A stretch of 64,000 bases of DNA, taken from NCBI GenBank assembly GCA_016845145.1, contig JAERTE010000139.1, positions 62,001 to 126,000 of the forward strand, given 5' to 3'. The first letter of the stretch is position 1, and each line of letters begins with the position of its first letter. Positions 32,267-42,700 of the stretch are shown piece after piece. Source of the DNA: Rhodospirillaceae bacterium (GTDB taxonomy: Bacteria; Pseudomonadota; Alphaproteobacteria; Rhodospirillales; Casp-alpha2). Under the pieces are notes generated by a model. That model was not told the DNA's origin. It was given only the letters and a program-made list of their open reading frames with translations, and searched no databases. The translations under genes were made by a program, and so were the position numbers.

Positions 32267-35200
32267 TCAACTCACCGTGAAATCCGTATCGTCCAGGTCG
32301 GCGCCGTCGACCTTGAGCAATTCGATTTCCAAATCGGCCAGCTGATCACCGTCGGCATCGAGTTGCAGGATCTTCGTCTGGCTGTTGAAACGGCCCGATG
32401 CGCCGCCGCCGGCGAACGCCTGGGTTTCATCACCGACAAAGGTGAACGATGCGATGCCGGTGAATTCGATGGTATCCGCAGCCCCGGATGCGGCGTCGGC
32501 CTCGAAATCCTTGATGACGTCACGGTTTCCCGCACCGATGCCCGATTCGGCCTGGGCTGCTGCCAGGTCGAAGACAAAGCTATCCGAGCCGCCGTTGCCG
32601 AGCATGAAATCGACGCCTTCACCGCCCAGCAGGCGGTCATCGCCGCCGTTGCCTTGAAGATTGTCGTTTCCGACGCCGCCAACGATCGTATCGGCACCAC
32701 CACCGCCCAGCAGGTTGTCGTTGCCGTCCTCGCCGAACAACGCATCAGCACCTTCTTCACCAATCAGCACATCGTTTCCAAGGCCACCGTGCAGCGTATC
32801 CTTGCCCTCGTCGCCAATGAGAATGTCGTTGCCTTCATCGCCAAACAAGATGTCGTTGCCCAATTCACCACGCAACGTGTCGTTATCAAGGCCACCGTGC
32901 AAAACATCGGCGTTGTCACCGCCATAGAGGATGTCATTACCGGCATCGCCGAACAACTCATCGTTACCGGCACCGCCCCAAACGCGATCGTCGGAATCAT
33001 TGCCATGGATCACGTCTGCGTTGTCGTCGCCGTACAGGAAATCCTTGTCGGCGCCGCCGTTGATGATGTCCTTGCCGCCACCGCCCTGGATGGTATCGGA
33101 ACCGGCACCCCCTTCGAGGACATCGGCACCCGCGTCGCCCATCAGCGTATCATTGCCCGAGCCGCCCAGCAGGGTGTCGTCACCGCTGCCACCGAGCATG
33201 GAATCGGCTCCTTCGCCGCCATCTAACCAATCGTCACCGCCGCTGCCCATCAACGTGTCGGCGCCCAGACCGCCGGAAATACTGTCGCTGTCCGATTGAC
33301 CGTCGAGGATGTCGTCGCCGGCCCCGCCCGTGAGCACGTCCATGCCGGCACCAGCGGAAAGGGTGTCGTTGCCGTCGCCCCCAGACAATTGGTCGGCGCC
33401 GTCTGCGGCTGTCAGTTGGTCGTTGCCGTCACCGCCATCGAGCACGTTGTCACCGGCGTTGCCGACCAGTATGTCATTGCCAAGCCCGCCGATCAGCGTG
33501 TCGGTTTCGGCGCCGCCGCGCAATTCGTCATCACCTTCGCCGCCGTCGAGCACATCTACGCCGGCACCGCCGTCGATGGTGTCAGCACCAGCGCCGCCCA
33601 TGATCCAGTCGTTGCCGCCATTGCCGTTTAAGACATCATCTCCCGCGCCGCCATCAATCACATCGTCACCGCCATCGCCGGAAGCCAGGTCGTCTCCTTC
33701 GCCGCCGAATATAATGTCAGCCCCGCCGCCGCCCGATACCGTGTCATTGCCGCTACCGGCGTCAATATCGTCGATGCCGGCCTCGCCGAATATCTGGTCA
33801 TTCCCGCCACCGCCCTGGATCACGTCCTTACCGCCACCGCCGATGAGCAAATCATCGCCGTCGACACTGGTGACCACGTCAACTGTGGTCGTGATGACGC
33901 TTGTCGCCGTCGTTTGCGCGCCGTTGTCAGGGTCGGTATCGGTGGTCTGGGCGCTGATCGTCAGCGTGAAATCGCCGACACCAGCCGCTGCCGTCATGGT
34001 CAAACCCGCCAACTCGGCCGGGCTCAACACAACCGTGCCGGTGCCGTTGTCCGTGCCCGCGGATAAAGTCACTCCAGCCGGCAGCCCGGCAATACTAACC
34101 GACAGCATCTCCGACCCATCAAGATCACCAAGCTGGGCGGCAATGCTCAAAGCCCCCATCAATGCCCCAGATTGACCGTCACCGATTAGCGTATCGCCGC
34201 CATCGCCGCCGGTCAGGGTATCGTTCCCGCCGAAACCTTGCAGGATATCCTTGCCATCGGTGCCCGTGACAATGTCATCTCCGGCCAGAAGATCGATCAA
34301 GGCCGGGTTGGCCACCGACAGCTCTGGCGTATCGGCTACGGCGTAGACGGCAATTGCCGCCACGGCGGGCGCGGCTTGTGTCTCAAGACCGGTGATCCGG
34401 CTCGTGGCGGTCGCGCTGACCGTGAGATCGAAATCATCGCCGCTATTGGCGGGGGGCGTCAGCGTCAGGCCTACAAGTTCAGCGGCGCTCAAGGTATAGG
34501 AGCCGTCTCCGTTGTCGGTGCCGGCGGAAAGCGCGGCCCCTGCCGGCAAACCGGCGATGCTCACAGCAACATCAAACAGGTCTGGCGCATTGGTGACGGC
34601 GGCTGAAATCGAAAGTGCGATGGCTGTATCTTCATCACCAGCGGCGGAGGCTACGTTGAGCGCGACTTCCGGCGTCAAAAATCCGGGCACCTCTTCACCG
34701 GTCTCCGAATCGATCACCGTGATGTCGATTTCTTCGAAGTTGCGGACTTCCAGACCGAGCGCCGCGAAGGCCGCGCTGGGGCCGCTATCGCTCGCCGCAT
34801 CGGCATTGTTGAGAATGAAACTGCCGAGATCGACCAAGGCGTTGACCACAGTGATGTCGGCCAAATCATCGGTTTCCACGGTGATCGCCAATTTGTCGAC
34901 ACCTAAACCGCCGTCCGCTGTTTCGCCGCCGCCTGTTTCGCCGAAATTCAGGCGCACCAGATCATTGCCGGCATCACCGGAAATCGTGTCGGCGCCGTCG
35001 CCGCCGACCAACTTATCGTCACCGTCACCACCGCGCAGATCATCCTCACCGACGCCGCCGCGCAGCAGATCATCACCGCTGCCGCCCTTGAGCAGGTCGT
35101 CACCGGCACCGCCACGCAATTCATCGTCGCCGGCGCCGCCGACGAGTTTGTCCTTACCGCCACGGCCATGAAGTACATCGGCGCCGCCGTTGCCATAGAG

Positions 35201-36772
35201 ATCATCCTTGCCCTTGCCGCCATCCAACTCGTCTTTGCCGGCACCGCCTTCGAGAACGTCGTCTCCGAACCCGCCGATCAGCGTATCCTTGCCGTCGCCG
35301 CCGATCAGCAGATCATCATCGGATGCCGGTTCCAGATAGGTTTCGATGACGGGCGCGAAACTCAAATCAATCACGACGTCATTGAAATCAGGTTCATGGC
35401 GGTGGTGATGGCGATGATGCCCGTGACGGCCATGCCCACCATGACCACCGATCTTCTGGTCTTCAAAGGCCAGGCGCAGCCCGCCCTCGCCATTGTCGGC
35501 GGATGTCACATGGACGGCGTCGTCGCCGTTCAGCGCCAGATTATCGCCGCCGGCAGCCGTATGATAGACGGCGCTTTTGACTTCCTTGGCGCGTCCACGC
35601 GCGTCGACGAATACCAATTCCGGTTGGTCGCTATCCAACGTGGCCAGCGTGCCGTCGTCGTTGCGGAACTCGAAATGGCCGTCTCGCATGTGGCGCAAAG
35701 TTCTGTCGTAGGCGCCGTTGGCAATGATGAACAGGCCGAAATTATCACCCGCCGCGAGATCAAGATCGACGCTGGTGCCGGGTTCTGTGCCGCCCCACCG
35801 GCTTTCCGAGGCATCACGGAAGATAATCTCGACATCGGTGATCTCGCCGTTATCACCAATTTTGTACATGCCGATGGTATTGCGGTACTTGGCCTCTTCG
35901 CCGACGAAGCTGAGCGTCACCGCATGATCGTCGGCCAGTTGGAAATGCGTCTCATCGATACCCGGTGCCGGCGTATCGGAAAGCCCGGAAAGATCGTGTT
36001 CGATCACCCGCTCGCGTTCGACCATGACTTCGTTATCGGCACCGCCGATCAAAATGTCATCACCCGCGCCGCCCGTGAGTGTATCGTCGCCGGTATTGCC
36101 GTTGATGGTGTCGTCGAGATCGCCACCGGTCACGACGTCGTTGCCATCCAGCGCGTCGTAGGCCTCGCCGTCACCGTAATCGGGGTCGTCGTCGGCAAGG
36201 ATAACCGCATCGTCGTCATCGGTGAACAGCTGCGGCGGCTCGACCGCTACGACGTTGAAGTTATCAAGATAACCGCCGCGCCCGTCGTCACTGCCGACGG
36301 CACGGAATTCAAGCCGAGTCGTGTCGCCGACGCCATCCAATTCGTAGCTGAAGGTCTGCCAATCGAGGCCCCAGCCGCCACTGGCGGTGATGGTGTCGAT
36401 GACCTGACCGTCCCACAAGACCTCGATGCCGTTCGACGACGAGCGGCTGAACGGCGGTGCGGCATAGCTGAACGTCAGCATGAAAGAGCCGGTGCCGTCG
36501 GTGGGGAGGTCCTGGAATATGGCGCTGTTGGTGTTGCGTGCGCCGCTGCCGTCGAGTTCGATATGGCGCGCACCGTCCGCAGAGGGCAGCCAGCGGCTGG
36601 CGATAACGTCCGGCCCCGGGCCTTCGGCGACCTGCCAGCCTGTCAACTCCGCGTTGCCGCGATGATGGTGTTTGTGATGATGATGTCGATGATGACCGCG
36701 CCCCGCAGGTTCGGTGACATCCTCAAAACTACCGTTCGAGACGAGATTTTCGCCGTCGATCTGATCTGCCAT
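32267..36772 (-). CDS. Large RTX (haemolysin-type calcium-binding repeat) secreted protein
   Basis: 1501 residues from the ATG at 36772. There is no signal peptide, as expected for type I secretion. Order: SNGSFEDV opening of a carbohydrate-binding-like beta-sandwich (about 8-190) with a His cluster at 27-37; a short RTX block (about 210-245); a DUF4114-like domain (about 250-475, ending DFNDVVIDLSF) with a second His cluster at about 441-458; an RTX block (about 485-620); two cadherin-like beta modules (VSIAGLPAGAALSAGTDNG and a near copy) interrupted by RTX; then about 430 residues of GGxGxDxLx nonapeptides. The C-terminus (SFVFDLAAAQ, VIKDFEADAA, DDTDFTVS) looks like a T1SS signal. No exporter genes are nearby. 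The role (adhesin, biofilm or surface-layer) is unknown. Confidence 0.93.
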   Translation of the reverse strand: MADQIDGENLVSNGSFEDVTEPAGRGHHRHHHHKHHHRGNAELTGWQVAEGPGPDVIASRWLPSADGARHIELDGSGARNTNSAIFQDLPTDGTGSFMLTFSYAAPPFSRSSSNGIEVLWDGQVIDTITASGGWGLDWQTFSYELDGVGDTTRLEFRAVGSDDGRGGYLDNFNVVAVEPPQLFTDDDDAVILADDDPDYGDGEAYDALDGNDVVTGGDLDDTINGNTGDDTLTGGAGDDILIGGADNEVMVERERVIEHDLSGLSDTPAPGIDETHFQLADDHAVTLSFVGEEAKYRNTIGMYKIGDNGEITDVEIIFRDASESRWGGTEPGTSVDLDLAAGDNFGLFIIANGAYDRTLRHMRDGHFEFRNDDGTLATLDSDQPELVFVDARGRAKEVKSAVYHTAAGGDNLALNGDDAVHVTSADNGEGGLRLAFEDQKIGGHGGHGRHGHHRHHHRHEPDFNDVVIDLSFAPVIETYLEPASDDDLLIGGDGKDTLIGGFGDDVLEGGAGKDELDGGKGKDDLYGNGGADVLHGRGGKDKLVGGAGDDELRGGAGDDLLKGGSGDDLLRGGVGEDDLRGGDGDDKLVGGDGADTISGDAGNDLVRLNFGETGGGETADGGLGVDKLAITVETDDLADITVVNALVDLGSFILNNADAASDSGPSAAFAALGLEVRNFEEIDITVIDSETGEEVPGFLTPEVALNVASAAGDEDTAIALSISAAVTNAPDLFDVAVSIAGLPAGAALSAGTDNGDGSYTLSAAELVGLTLTPPANSGDDFDLTVSATATSRITGLETQAAPAVAAIAVYAVADTPELSVANPALIDLLAGDDIVTGTDGKDILQGFGGNDTLTGGDGGDTLIGDGQSGALMGALSIAAQLGDLDGSEMLSVSIAGLPAGVTLSAGTDNGTGTVVLSPAELAGLTMTAAAGVGDFTLTISAQTTDTDPDNGAQTTATSVITTTVDVVTSVDGDDLLIGGGGKDVIQGGGGNDQIFGEAGIDDIDAGSGNDTVSGGGGADIIFGGEGDDLASGDGGDDVIDGGAGDDVLNGNGGNDWIMGGAGADTIDGGAGVDVLDGGEGDDELRGGAETDTLIGGLGNDILVGNAGDNVLDGGDGNDQLTAADGADQLSGGDGNDTLSAGAGMDVLTGGAGDDILDGQSDSDSISGGLGADTLMGSGGDDWLDGGEGADSMLGGSGDDTLLGGSGNDTLMGDAGADVLEGGAGSDTIQGGGGKDIINGGADKDFLYGDDNADVIHGNDSDDRVWGGAGNDELFGDAGNDILYGGDNADVLHGGLDNDTLRGELGNDILFGDEGNDILIGDEGKDTLHGGLGNDVLIGEEGADALFGEDGNDNLLGGGGADTIVGGVGNDNLQGNGGDDRLLGGEGVDFMLGNGGSDSFVFDLAAAQAESGIGAGNRDVIKDFEADAASGAADTIEFTGIASFTFVGDETQAFAGGGASGRFNSQTKILQLDADGDQLADLEIELLKVDGADLDDTDFTVS

Positions 36773-36941
36773 GCTCGCGCATCCCCACAAGAACAATTAG
36801 CGCATCGTCTTTGTCCCGGCAGACGACCCTTCAACTCGGCGTTTGATTATCATTATTCGCCGATTGTCTGTTAACCATGACAACCTGACTGCAACCTGAA
36901 AGGCAGCAGCAAAAGCGTGGTTTGCTCGGGCGTTGGGAAGG

Positions 36942-37002
36942 CTAGAGCATGTTTCGAGAACGCCGCGTCTCAGTGGCTCCGTATTCTCGAAATATGCTCT
37001 AG
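36942..37002. repeat. Palindromic element overlapping the lpd stop codon
   Basis: CTAGAGCATGTTTCGAGAA (36942-36960) and its inverted copy at 36984-37002 match at 18 of 19 positions, with a 23 nt loop. The lpd stop codon (36999-37001) is inside the right arm. The AGAGCATG...CATGCTCT outer arms are those of a dispersed intergenic palindrome common in alphaproteobacteria. No T-run follows on the minus strand, so it may act as an mRNA 3' stabiliser or imperfect terminator. The rest of the 226 nt gap before the RTX start shows nothing clear. Confidence 0.75.
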
Positions 37003-38423
37003 ATGTGGATGGCTCGACCGCCCGCAGCCAGCGCGGCTTCCTTTACGGCCTCGGGTAGGCCTGGATGGCCATGGCAGATGCGTGCGATGTCTTCCGCCGA
37101 GCCGCCGAATTCCATGACGTTGACCACTTCCTGGATCAGGTCGCCGGCAGATGGGCCGATGATGTGGCAGCCCAGCACCTTGTCGGTGGCTTTGTCGGAC
37201 AAGATTTTGACGAAACCGTCCGCATCGGCGTTGCAGCGCGCGCGGGAGTTGGCGGTGAACGGGAACTTGCCGGAATTGTACTCGGTGCCGGCGTCCTTCA
37301 ACTGTTCTTCCGTTTTGCCGCAGGCCGCGACCTCCGGGTGCGTGTAGACAATGCCGGGGATCGAGTCGTAGTCGATATGGCCGCTTTCACCGGCCATGAT
37401 TTCGGCGCAGACAACGCCTTCGTCCTCGGCCTTGTGCGCCAGCATGGCGCCACCGATGACGTCACCGATGGCATAGATGCCCTCGACGTTGGTCTGGAAG
37501 TCCTCGTCCACGGGGATGAAGCCACGCTCGTCGACTTCGACACCGGCTTTCTTGAGACCCAGGCCGTCGGTATAGGGTTTACGCCCGATTGCGACCAGCA
37601 CCACTTCGGCTTTCAAGGTCTCGGCTTTGGCTCCATCGGCCAAGCCATCGCGGGGTTCCATGGTCAGGTTGACGCCGCCGCGCACGGCTTTGGCACCGGT
37701 GACCTTGGTCTTCATCTTGAAGTTCATGCCCTGCTTCTTGAGAATCCGCTGCATGTTTTTCGATACCTCGGCGTCCATGCCGGGCAATGCCATGTCGAGG
37801 AACTCGATCACGGTTACCTCAGCGCCCAGGCGTCGCCAGACGGAACCCAGTTCCAGCCCGATGACGCCGGCACCGATGACTACCATGGTTTTCGGCACTT
37901 TCGGCAAAGACAACGCGCCTGTGCTTGAGACAATCTGCTTTTCGTCAATGGTGACACCCGGCAGCGGCGTGACGTCGGAGCCGGTGGCGATGATGATATT
38001 GGATGTCTGTAGCTTTTGCTTGCGTGCGCCCTTTTTGGGCGGCTTCACCGAAACCTCGCCGGGCGCGGTGATCTCCGCCGTACCCACGTGGTAGTCGATC
38101 TTGTTTTTCTTCATCAAGAACTCGATACCCTTGGTCAGGTCGTCGACGACCTTCTCCTTGCGGCCCAGCATGGTCTTGAGGTCGAGCTTCAGGCCCGAAA
38201 CCTGCACACCGTGATCGGCGAACTCGGTCTCCGCCATCTCATAGTGGTGTGAGGATTGCAGCATCGCCTTGGACGGAATGCAGCCGACGTTCAAACAGGT
38301 GCCGCCCAGCGTACCGCGTTTCTCAACGATGGCGGTTTTCAGGCCCAACTGGGCGGCGCGGATGGCGCCCACATAGCCGCCGGGGCCGCCGCCGATGACG
38401 ATGACATCATAGGGTTCGCTCAT
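36999..38423 (-). CDS. lpd: Dihydrolipoyl dehydrogenase (E3)
   Basis: 474 residues. FAD-binding GGGPGGYVGAIRAAQLG, the redox-active disulfide in GGTCLNVGCIPSKAML, NAD-binding VIGAGVIGLELGSVW, the second FAD segment GIYAIGDVIGGAMLAHKAEDEG, and the catalytic HGHPGLPEAVKEAAL at the dimer interface are all intact. It reoxidises dihydrolipoamide on E2 and makes NADH. It is the last gene of the TCA operon, 30 nt after odhB, so it most probably serves 2-oxoglutarate dehydrogenase. Confidence 0.97.
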   Translation of the reverse strand: MSEPYDVIVIGGGPGGYVGAIRAAQLGLKTAIVEKRGTLGGTCLNVGCIPSKAMLQSSHHYEMAETEFADHGVQVSGLKLDLKTMLGRKEKVVDDLTKGIEFLMKKNKIDYHVGTAEITAPGEVSVKPPKKGARKQKLQTSNIIIATGSDVTPLPGVTIDEKQIVSSTGALSLPKVPKTMVVIGAGVIGLELGSVWRRLGAEVTVIEFLDMALPGMDAEVSKNMQRILKKQGMNFKMKTKVTGAKAVRGGVNLTMEPRDGLADGAKAETLKAEVVLVAIGRKPYTDGLGLKKAGVEVDERGFIPVDEDFQTNVEGIYAIGDVIGGAMLAHKAEDEGVVCAEIMAGESGHIDYDSIPGIVYTHPEVAACGKTEEQLKDAGTEYNSGKFPFTANSRARCNADADGFVKILSDKATDKVLGCHIIGPSAGDLIQEVVNVMEFGGSAEDIARICHGHPGLPEAVKEAALAAGGRAIHI

Positions 38424-38453
38424 GATCTTGGCCTTTCGTTTCGGCGTTATGGG

Positions 38454-39755
38454 TTAGACATCCAACATGATGCGCTGCGGGTCCTCGATACATTCCTTCA
38501 TGCGCACCAGGAACGACACCGCTTCGCGGCCATCGATGATTCGGTGATCGTAGCTCAAGGCCAGATACATCATCGGGCGGATGACGATTTCGTTGCCGAC
38601 CACCATGGGGCGTTTTTGGATCTTGTGCATGCCGAGGATGGCGGACTGCGGCACGTTGAGGATCGGCATTGAATTCAACGAGCCGAATACGCCACCGTTG
38701 GAGATGGTGAAGGTGCCGCCCATCATTTCGTCCATGCCGAGCTTGCCGTCGCGGGCCCGGTGGCCGAAGTCGGAGATGGTGCCCTCGATTTCCGAGAACC
38801 GCAACTGGTCGGCGTCCTTGATGACGGGCACGACCAGACCGTTCGGGGTGCCGACGGCGACGCCGATGTTGTAGTAGTTCTTGTAGACCAACTCGTCGCC
38901 GTAGACCTCGGCATTGACGGACGGCCATTCTTTCAGCGCGATGCAAGCCGCGCGCACGAAGAACGACATGAAACCCAGACGTACGCCGTGTTTCTTCTCG
39001 AATGCATCCTTGTATTCAGCACGCAATTCCATGGCGGCACCCATGTCGACCTCGTTCCACGTGGTCAGCATGGCGGCCGATTGCTGCGCTTCCTTGAGAC
39101 GTGACGCGATCACCTTGCGCAGTTTGGTCATGCGCACGCGTTCTTCGCGTGGGTCTTCGGGGCGCGGTGGCAATTCAGCCGTAGATTGGAATTGCGGCGC
39201 CGCGGCCACGCCGCCGCCGCGTTGACGTTTGGCGGTGCCGGCTTCGATGGCGGCCAGCGCGTCACCCTTGGTGATGCGGCCTTCTTTGCCGGTGCCCTTG
39301 ATCAGGGCTGGGTCGAGGTCGTTGTCATCGACCAGCTTGCGCACGGCGGGTGACAAGGGCATCGCTGGCGCGGCGACTGGAGCCGGAGCCGGGGCTGGGG
39401 CCGGCGCGGGTGCTGGAGCAGGCGCAGGAGCCGCGGCGGGTGCAGGAGCCGCTGCTGGTGCAGGGGCGGGAGCTGGGGCAGGCGCTGCAGCTGGGGCCGG
39501 TGCTGCCGCCCCGCTGGCGGTCTCGTCAAGAACGCCCAAGACGGCGCCGACGGCAACGTCCGTGCCGTCGGTGACGGCGATGGACTGCAATACGCCGGCC
39601 GCCGGTGAGTTGACTTCAACGGAGACTTTGTCGGTTTCCAGTTCCACCAGCGGCTCATCTTGGGCAACGGCGTCGCCGGGTGCCTTGAACCATTTGGCCA
39701 CGGTGGCCTCGGTGACGGATTCTCCCAGCGTGGGGACAACAATATCAATAGCCAT
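38454..39755 (-). CDS. odhB: Dihydrolipoyl succinyltransferase (E2 of 2-oxoglutarate dehydrogenase)
   Basis: 433 residues. Lipoyl domain with the modified lysine in [11 protein letters not shown] (about 38-48), then a very long flexible Ala-Pro linker (about 83-130), an E3-binding domain ([32 protein letters not shown]) and the catalytic domain with the active-site His-Asp segment [13 protein letters not shown]. It transfers succinyl from lipoyl to CoA. It sits between odhA and lpd, the standard alphaproteobacterial order. Confidence 0.97.
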   Translation of the reverse strand: MAIDIVVPTLGESVTEATVAKWFKAPGDAVAQDEPLVELETDKVSVEVNSPAAGVLQSIAVTDGTDVAVGAVLGVLDETASGAAAPAPAAAPAPAPAPAPAAAPAPAAAPAPAPAPAPAPAPAPAPVAAPAMPLSPAVRKLVDDNDLDPALIKGTGKEGRITKGDALAAIEAGTAKRQRGGGVAAAPQFQSTAELPPRPEDPREERVRMTKLRKVIASRLKEAQQSAAMLTTWNEVDMGAAMELRAEYKDAFEKKHGVRLGFMSFFVRAACIALKEWPSVNAEVYGDELVYKNYYNIGVAVGTPNGLVVPVIKDADQLRFSEIEGTISDFGHRARDGKLGMDEMMGGTFTISNGGVFGSLNSMPILNVPQSAILGMHKIQKRPMVVGNEIVIRPMMYLALSYDHRIIDGREAVSFLVRMKECIEDPQRIMLDV

Positions 39756-39784
39756 GATCTACCTCTGTGTTCCTGCTGGAGGGA

Positions 39785-42700
39785 TTATTTCTTGGCGCGC
39801 GCGCGTTTTGCAGGCGCCTTCTTAGCAGCCGGCTTTTTAGCCGGCGTCTTTTTGGCGGGGGCTTTCTTTGCCGGCGCACGGGTCGAGACGACCCGCCGTT
39901 TTGGCGCCGGTTTCTCGACCGTCAACGCTTCGTCGATGAAGGCTTCTTGCTCGGCGATATGCTTTTTCATGAAGCCGGTTGCCGGCGACGCTGCTTCCGC
40001 CCGACCCACGTAGCGGGCCAGGTGTTGCGAATGGCCAATATCGGTCAGGACGCCTTCCAGGCGATCGCGGATGAAAGTCCATGACCCCATGTTCTTGGGT
40101 TCTTCTTGGCACCAGACGATCTCGGCGTTTCGGAACCGATGCAGGTCGGAGGCCAGCACCTTGTGCGGGAACGGATAGAGCTGCTCCACGCGCATCAGGT
40201 AGACGTCGTTGATTTTGCGTTTCTGGCGTTCCTCATAGAGGTCGTAGTAGACCTTGCCGGTGCACAGAACGACGCGTTTGATCTGGTTGTCCGGCGCCAA
40301 GGAACGCTTGGGGTCGTCGGTCAGATCCTGGTCGTCCCAAAGCACGCGGTGGAAGGTCGATTTCTCGTCGAACTTGTCGATCTTGGAAACGCAGAGCTTG
40401 TGGCGCAACAACGACTTCGGCGTCATCAGCACCAGCGGTTTCCTGAAATCGCGGTGCAGTTGGCGGCGCAGAACGTGGAAGTAGTTGCTGGGCGTCGTGC
40501 AATTGCAGACCTGCATGTTGTCGTCGGCGCAGAGCTGCAGGTAGCGCTCCAGCCGGGCGGACGAGTGTTCCGGTCCCTGGCCTTCATAGCCGTGCGGCAA
40601 CAGCATCACCAATCCCGACATGCGCAGCCACTTGAGCTCGCCGGACGAGATGAACTGGTCGATGATCACTTGGGCGCCGTTGGCGAAATCGCCGAACTGC
40701 GCTTCCCACAGCACCAGCATGTTGGGTTCCGCCAACGAGTAGCCGTATTCAAAACCGAGCACGCCGGCCTCCGAGAGCGGGCTGTCGATGACCTCGTAGG
40801 GGGCTTGGCCGAAGCGCAGGTTGTTCAAGGGCACGTAGGCTTCCTCGGTTTCCTGGTCGCGCAGCACGGAATGGCGCTGCGAGAAGGTGCCGCGGCCCGA
40901 ATCCTGCCCCGACAGCCTGACCGCGCTGCCTTCCATCAACAAAGAGCCGTAGGCCATCGCCTCGGCGGTGGCCCAATCGAAGCCTTCGCCGGTCTCGAAC
41001 ATCTGCTTTTTCTGATCGAGCTGGCGCATGATGCGTTTGTGGGCGTTGAAGTTGTCCGGCACGGTGGTCAGTGCCTTGCCGATCTCCTGCAGCCGGTCCA
41101 TCGGCACGCCGGTCTGGCCGCGCCGGGCATCGCCGGACGCCACGGAAAGTCCCGACCATACACCGTCGAACCAATCCGCCTTGTTGGCCTTGTAGTTGTC
41201 CGAAGCCTCGAAGGCCTCGTCCAACTGGCTGGAGAAGTCGGCGATTTGCTGATCGACGTCTTCCTGGGTGAGAACGTTCTCGTTCACCAGTTTCTGGCCG
41301 TAAATCTGCAAGGTGGTCGGATGCGCGCCGATCTTCTTGTACATCAGCGGCTGCGTGAACATCGGCTCGTCGCCTTCGTTGTGGCCGTGGCGGCGATAGC
41401 AGATCATATCGATGACGACGTCGCGCTTGAACCGCTGGCGGTATTCGATGGCCAGGCGCGCGCAATGGGTCACGGCCTCGACGTCGTCGGCGTTGACGTG
41501 GAAGATCGGCGCATCGACGACCTTCGCCACGTCCGAGCAATAGTGCGACGTGCGCGAGAAGCGTGGCGCGGTGGTGAATCCGATCTGGTTGTTGATTATG
41601 ATATGGATGGTGCCGCCGGTCTTGTAGCCGTGCAGGTTGGAGAGATCGAAGGCCTCGGGCACCAGGCCCTGGCCGGCGAACGCCGCATCGCCATGCAGCA
41701 ACAGCGCCATGACCTTTTCGCGTTCCTCGTCGTTCTTCTGCTTTTGTTTGGCGCGAACCTTGCCCAGGCACACGGTGTTGACGCATTCCAGATGGGACGG
41801 ATTGGCGGTCAGCGACAGATGCACGGACTTGCCATCGAACACGCGGTCCGACGAGGAGCCCAGATGGTATTTCACGTCGCCCGAACCGCCGACGTCATCG
41901 GGGCTGGATGAGCCGCCCTGGAACTCATGGAAAATCGCCTGGAACGGTTTGCTCATAACGTTGGCGAGCACGTTCAGGCGGCCCCGGTGCGCCATGCCGA
42001 GCACGATCTCCTCGACGCCGAGCTGGCTGCCGCGCTTGAATATCTGCTCCATGGCGGGCACCAGGCTTTCGCCGCCGTCGAGGCCGAAGCGCTTGGTGCC
42101 GGTGAATTTCCGGTCGAGGTACTTCTCGAAGCCTTCCGTCTCGATCAAACGGTTGAGGATGGCGCGTTTGCCCATCACCGTGAATTCAGGCTGGTTGTGG
42201 ATGCGCTCGATGCGCTCCTGAATCCAGGCTTTTTCGTCGGGGTCTTGGATGTGCAGAAATTCGACGCCGATGGAACCGCAGTAGGTTTCCTTCAAGATCG
42301 TCATGATCTCGCGGATGGTCGCCGATTCCAATCCGAGCACGTAGTTGATGAAAATCTGCCGGTCCATGTCCTTTTCATGGAAACCGTAGGCAGCAGGGTC
42401 CAGTTCCGGGTGATCGGTGGGCGGCACAATCTTCAAGGGGTCCAGGTCCGCCAGCAAGTGACCGCGTATCCGATATGCACGAATCAGCATCAAGGCGCGC
42501 AAGCTGTCGAGGGTGGCCTCGCGCACCTTGGTGGCCGACATGCGCTCGGCGGAAATGGCTTGGTGCTGCACTTGTACCGACTGCTCGCGGCTCATTTGCT
42601 CGGAGAGGGTTTCCAGATCGCCCCGGCCGACGACTCCGGCATTGCTCGGCGCCCAAGAGGCGCCGCGTCGCTCAGAGCTGAGTTCGGATTGATCGTCGGA

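Noticed and set aside
33000..35300. Regular short repeats that could suggest a CRISPR array or minisatellite
   Set aside because: The periodicity is 27 nt of coding nonapeptide repeats (GGxGxDxLx) in one open frame; there are no conserved repeats with unique spacers.
35168..36874. Long plus-strand open frame (568 codons) and several others at 32363-34175 opposite the RTX gene
   Set aside because: They are mirror frames of the GC-biased, repetitive RTX coding strand, have no family signature, and low-complexity content such as SPSPP runs reflects the complement of GGxGxDxL codons.
40106..41911. 601-codon plus-strand frame inside odhA
   Set aside because: It lies wholly antisense to a full-length, well-conserved OdhA and shows no domain; long antisense frames are expected at this GC content.
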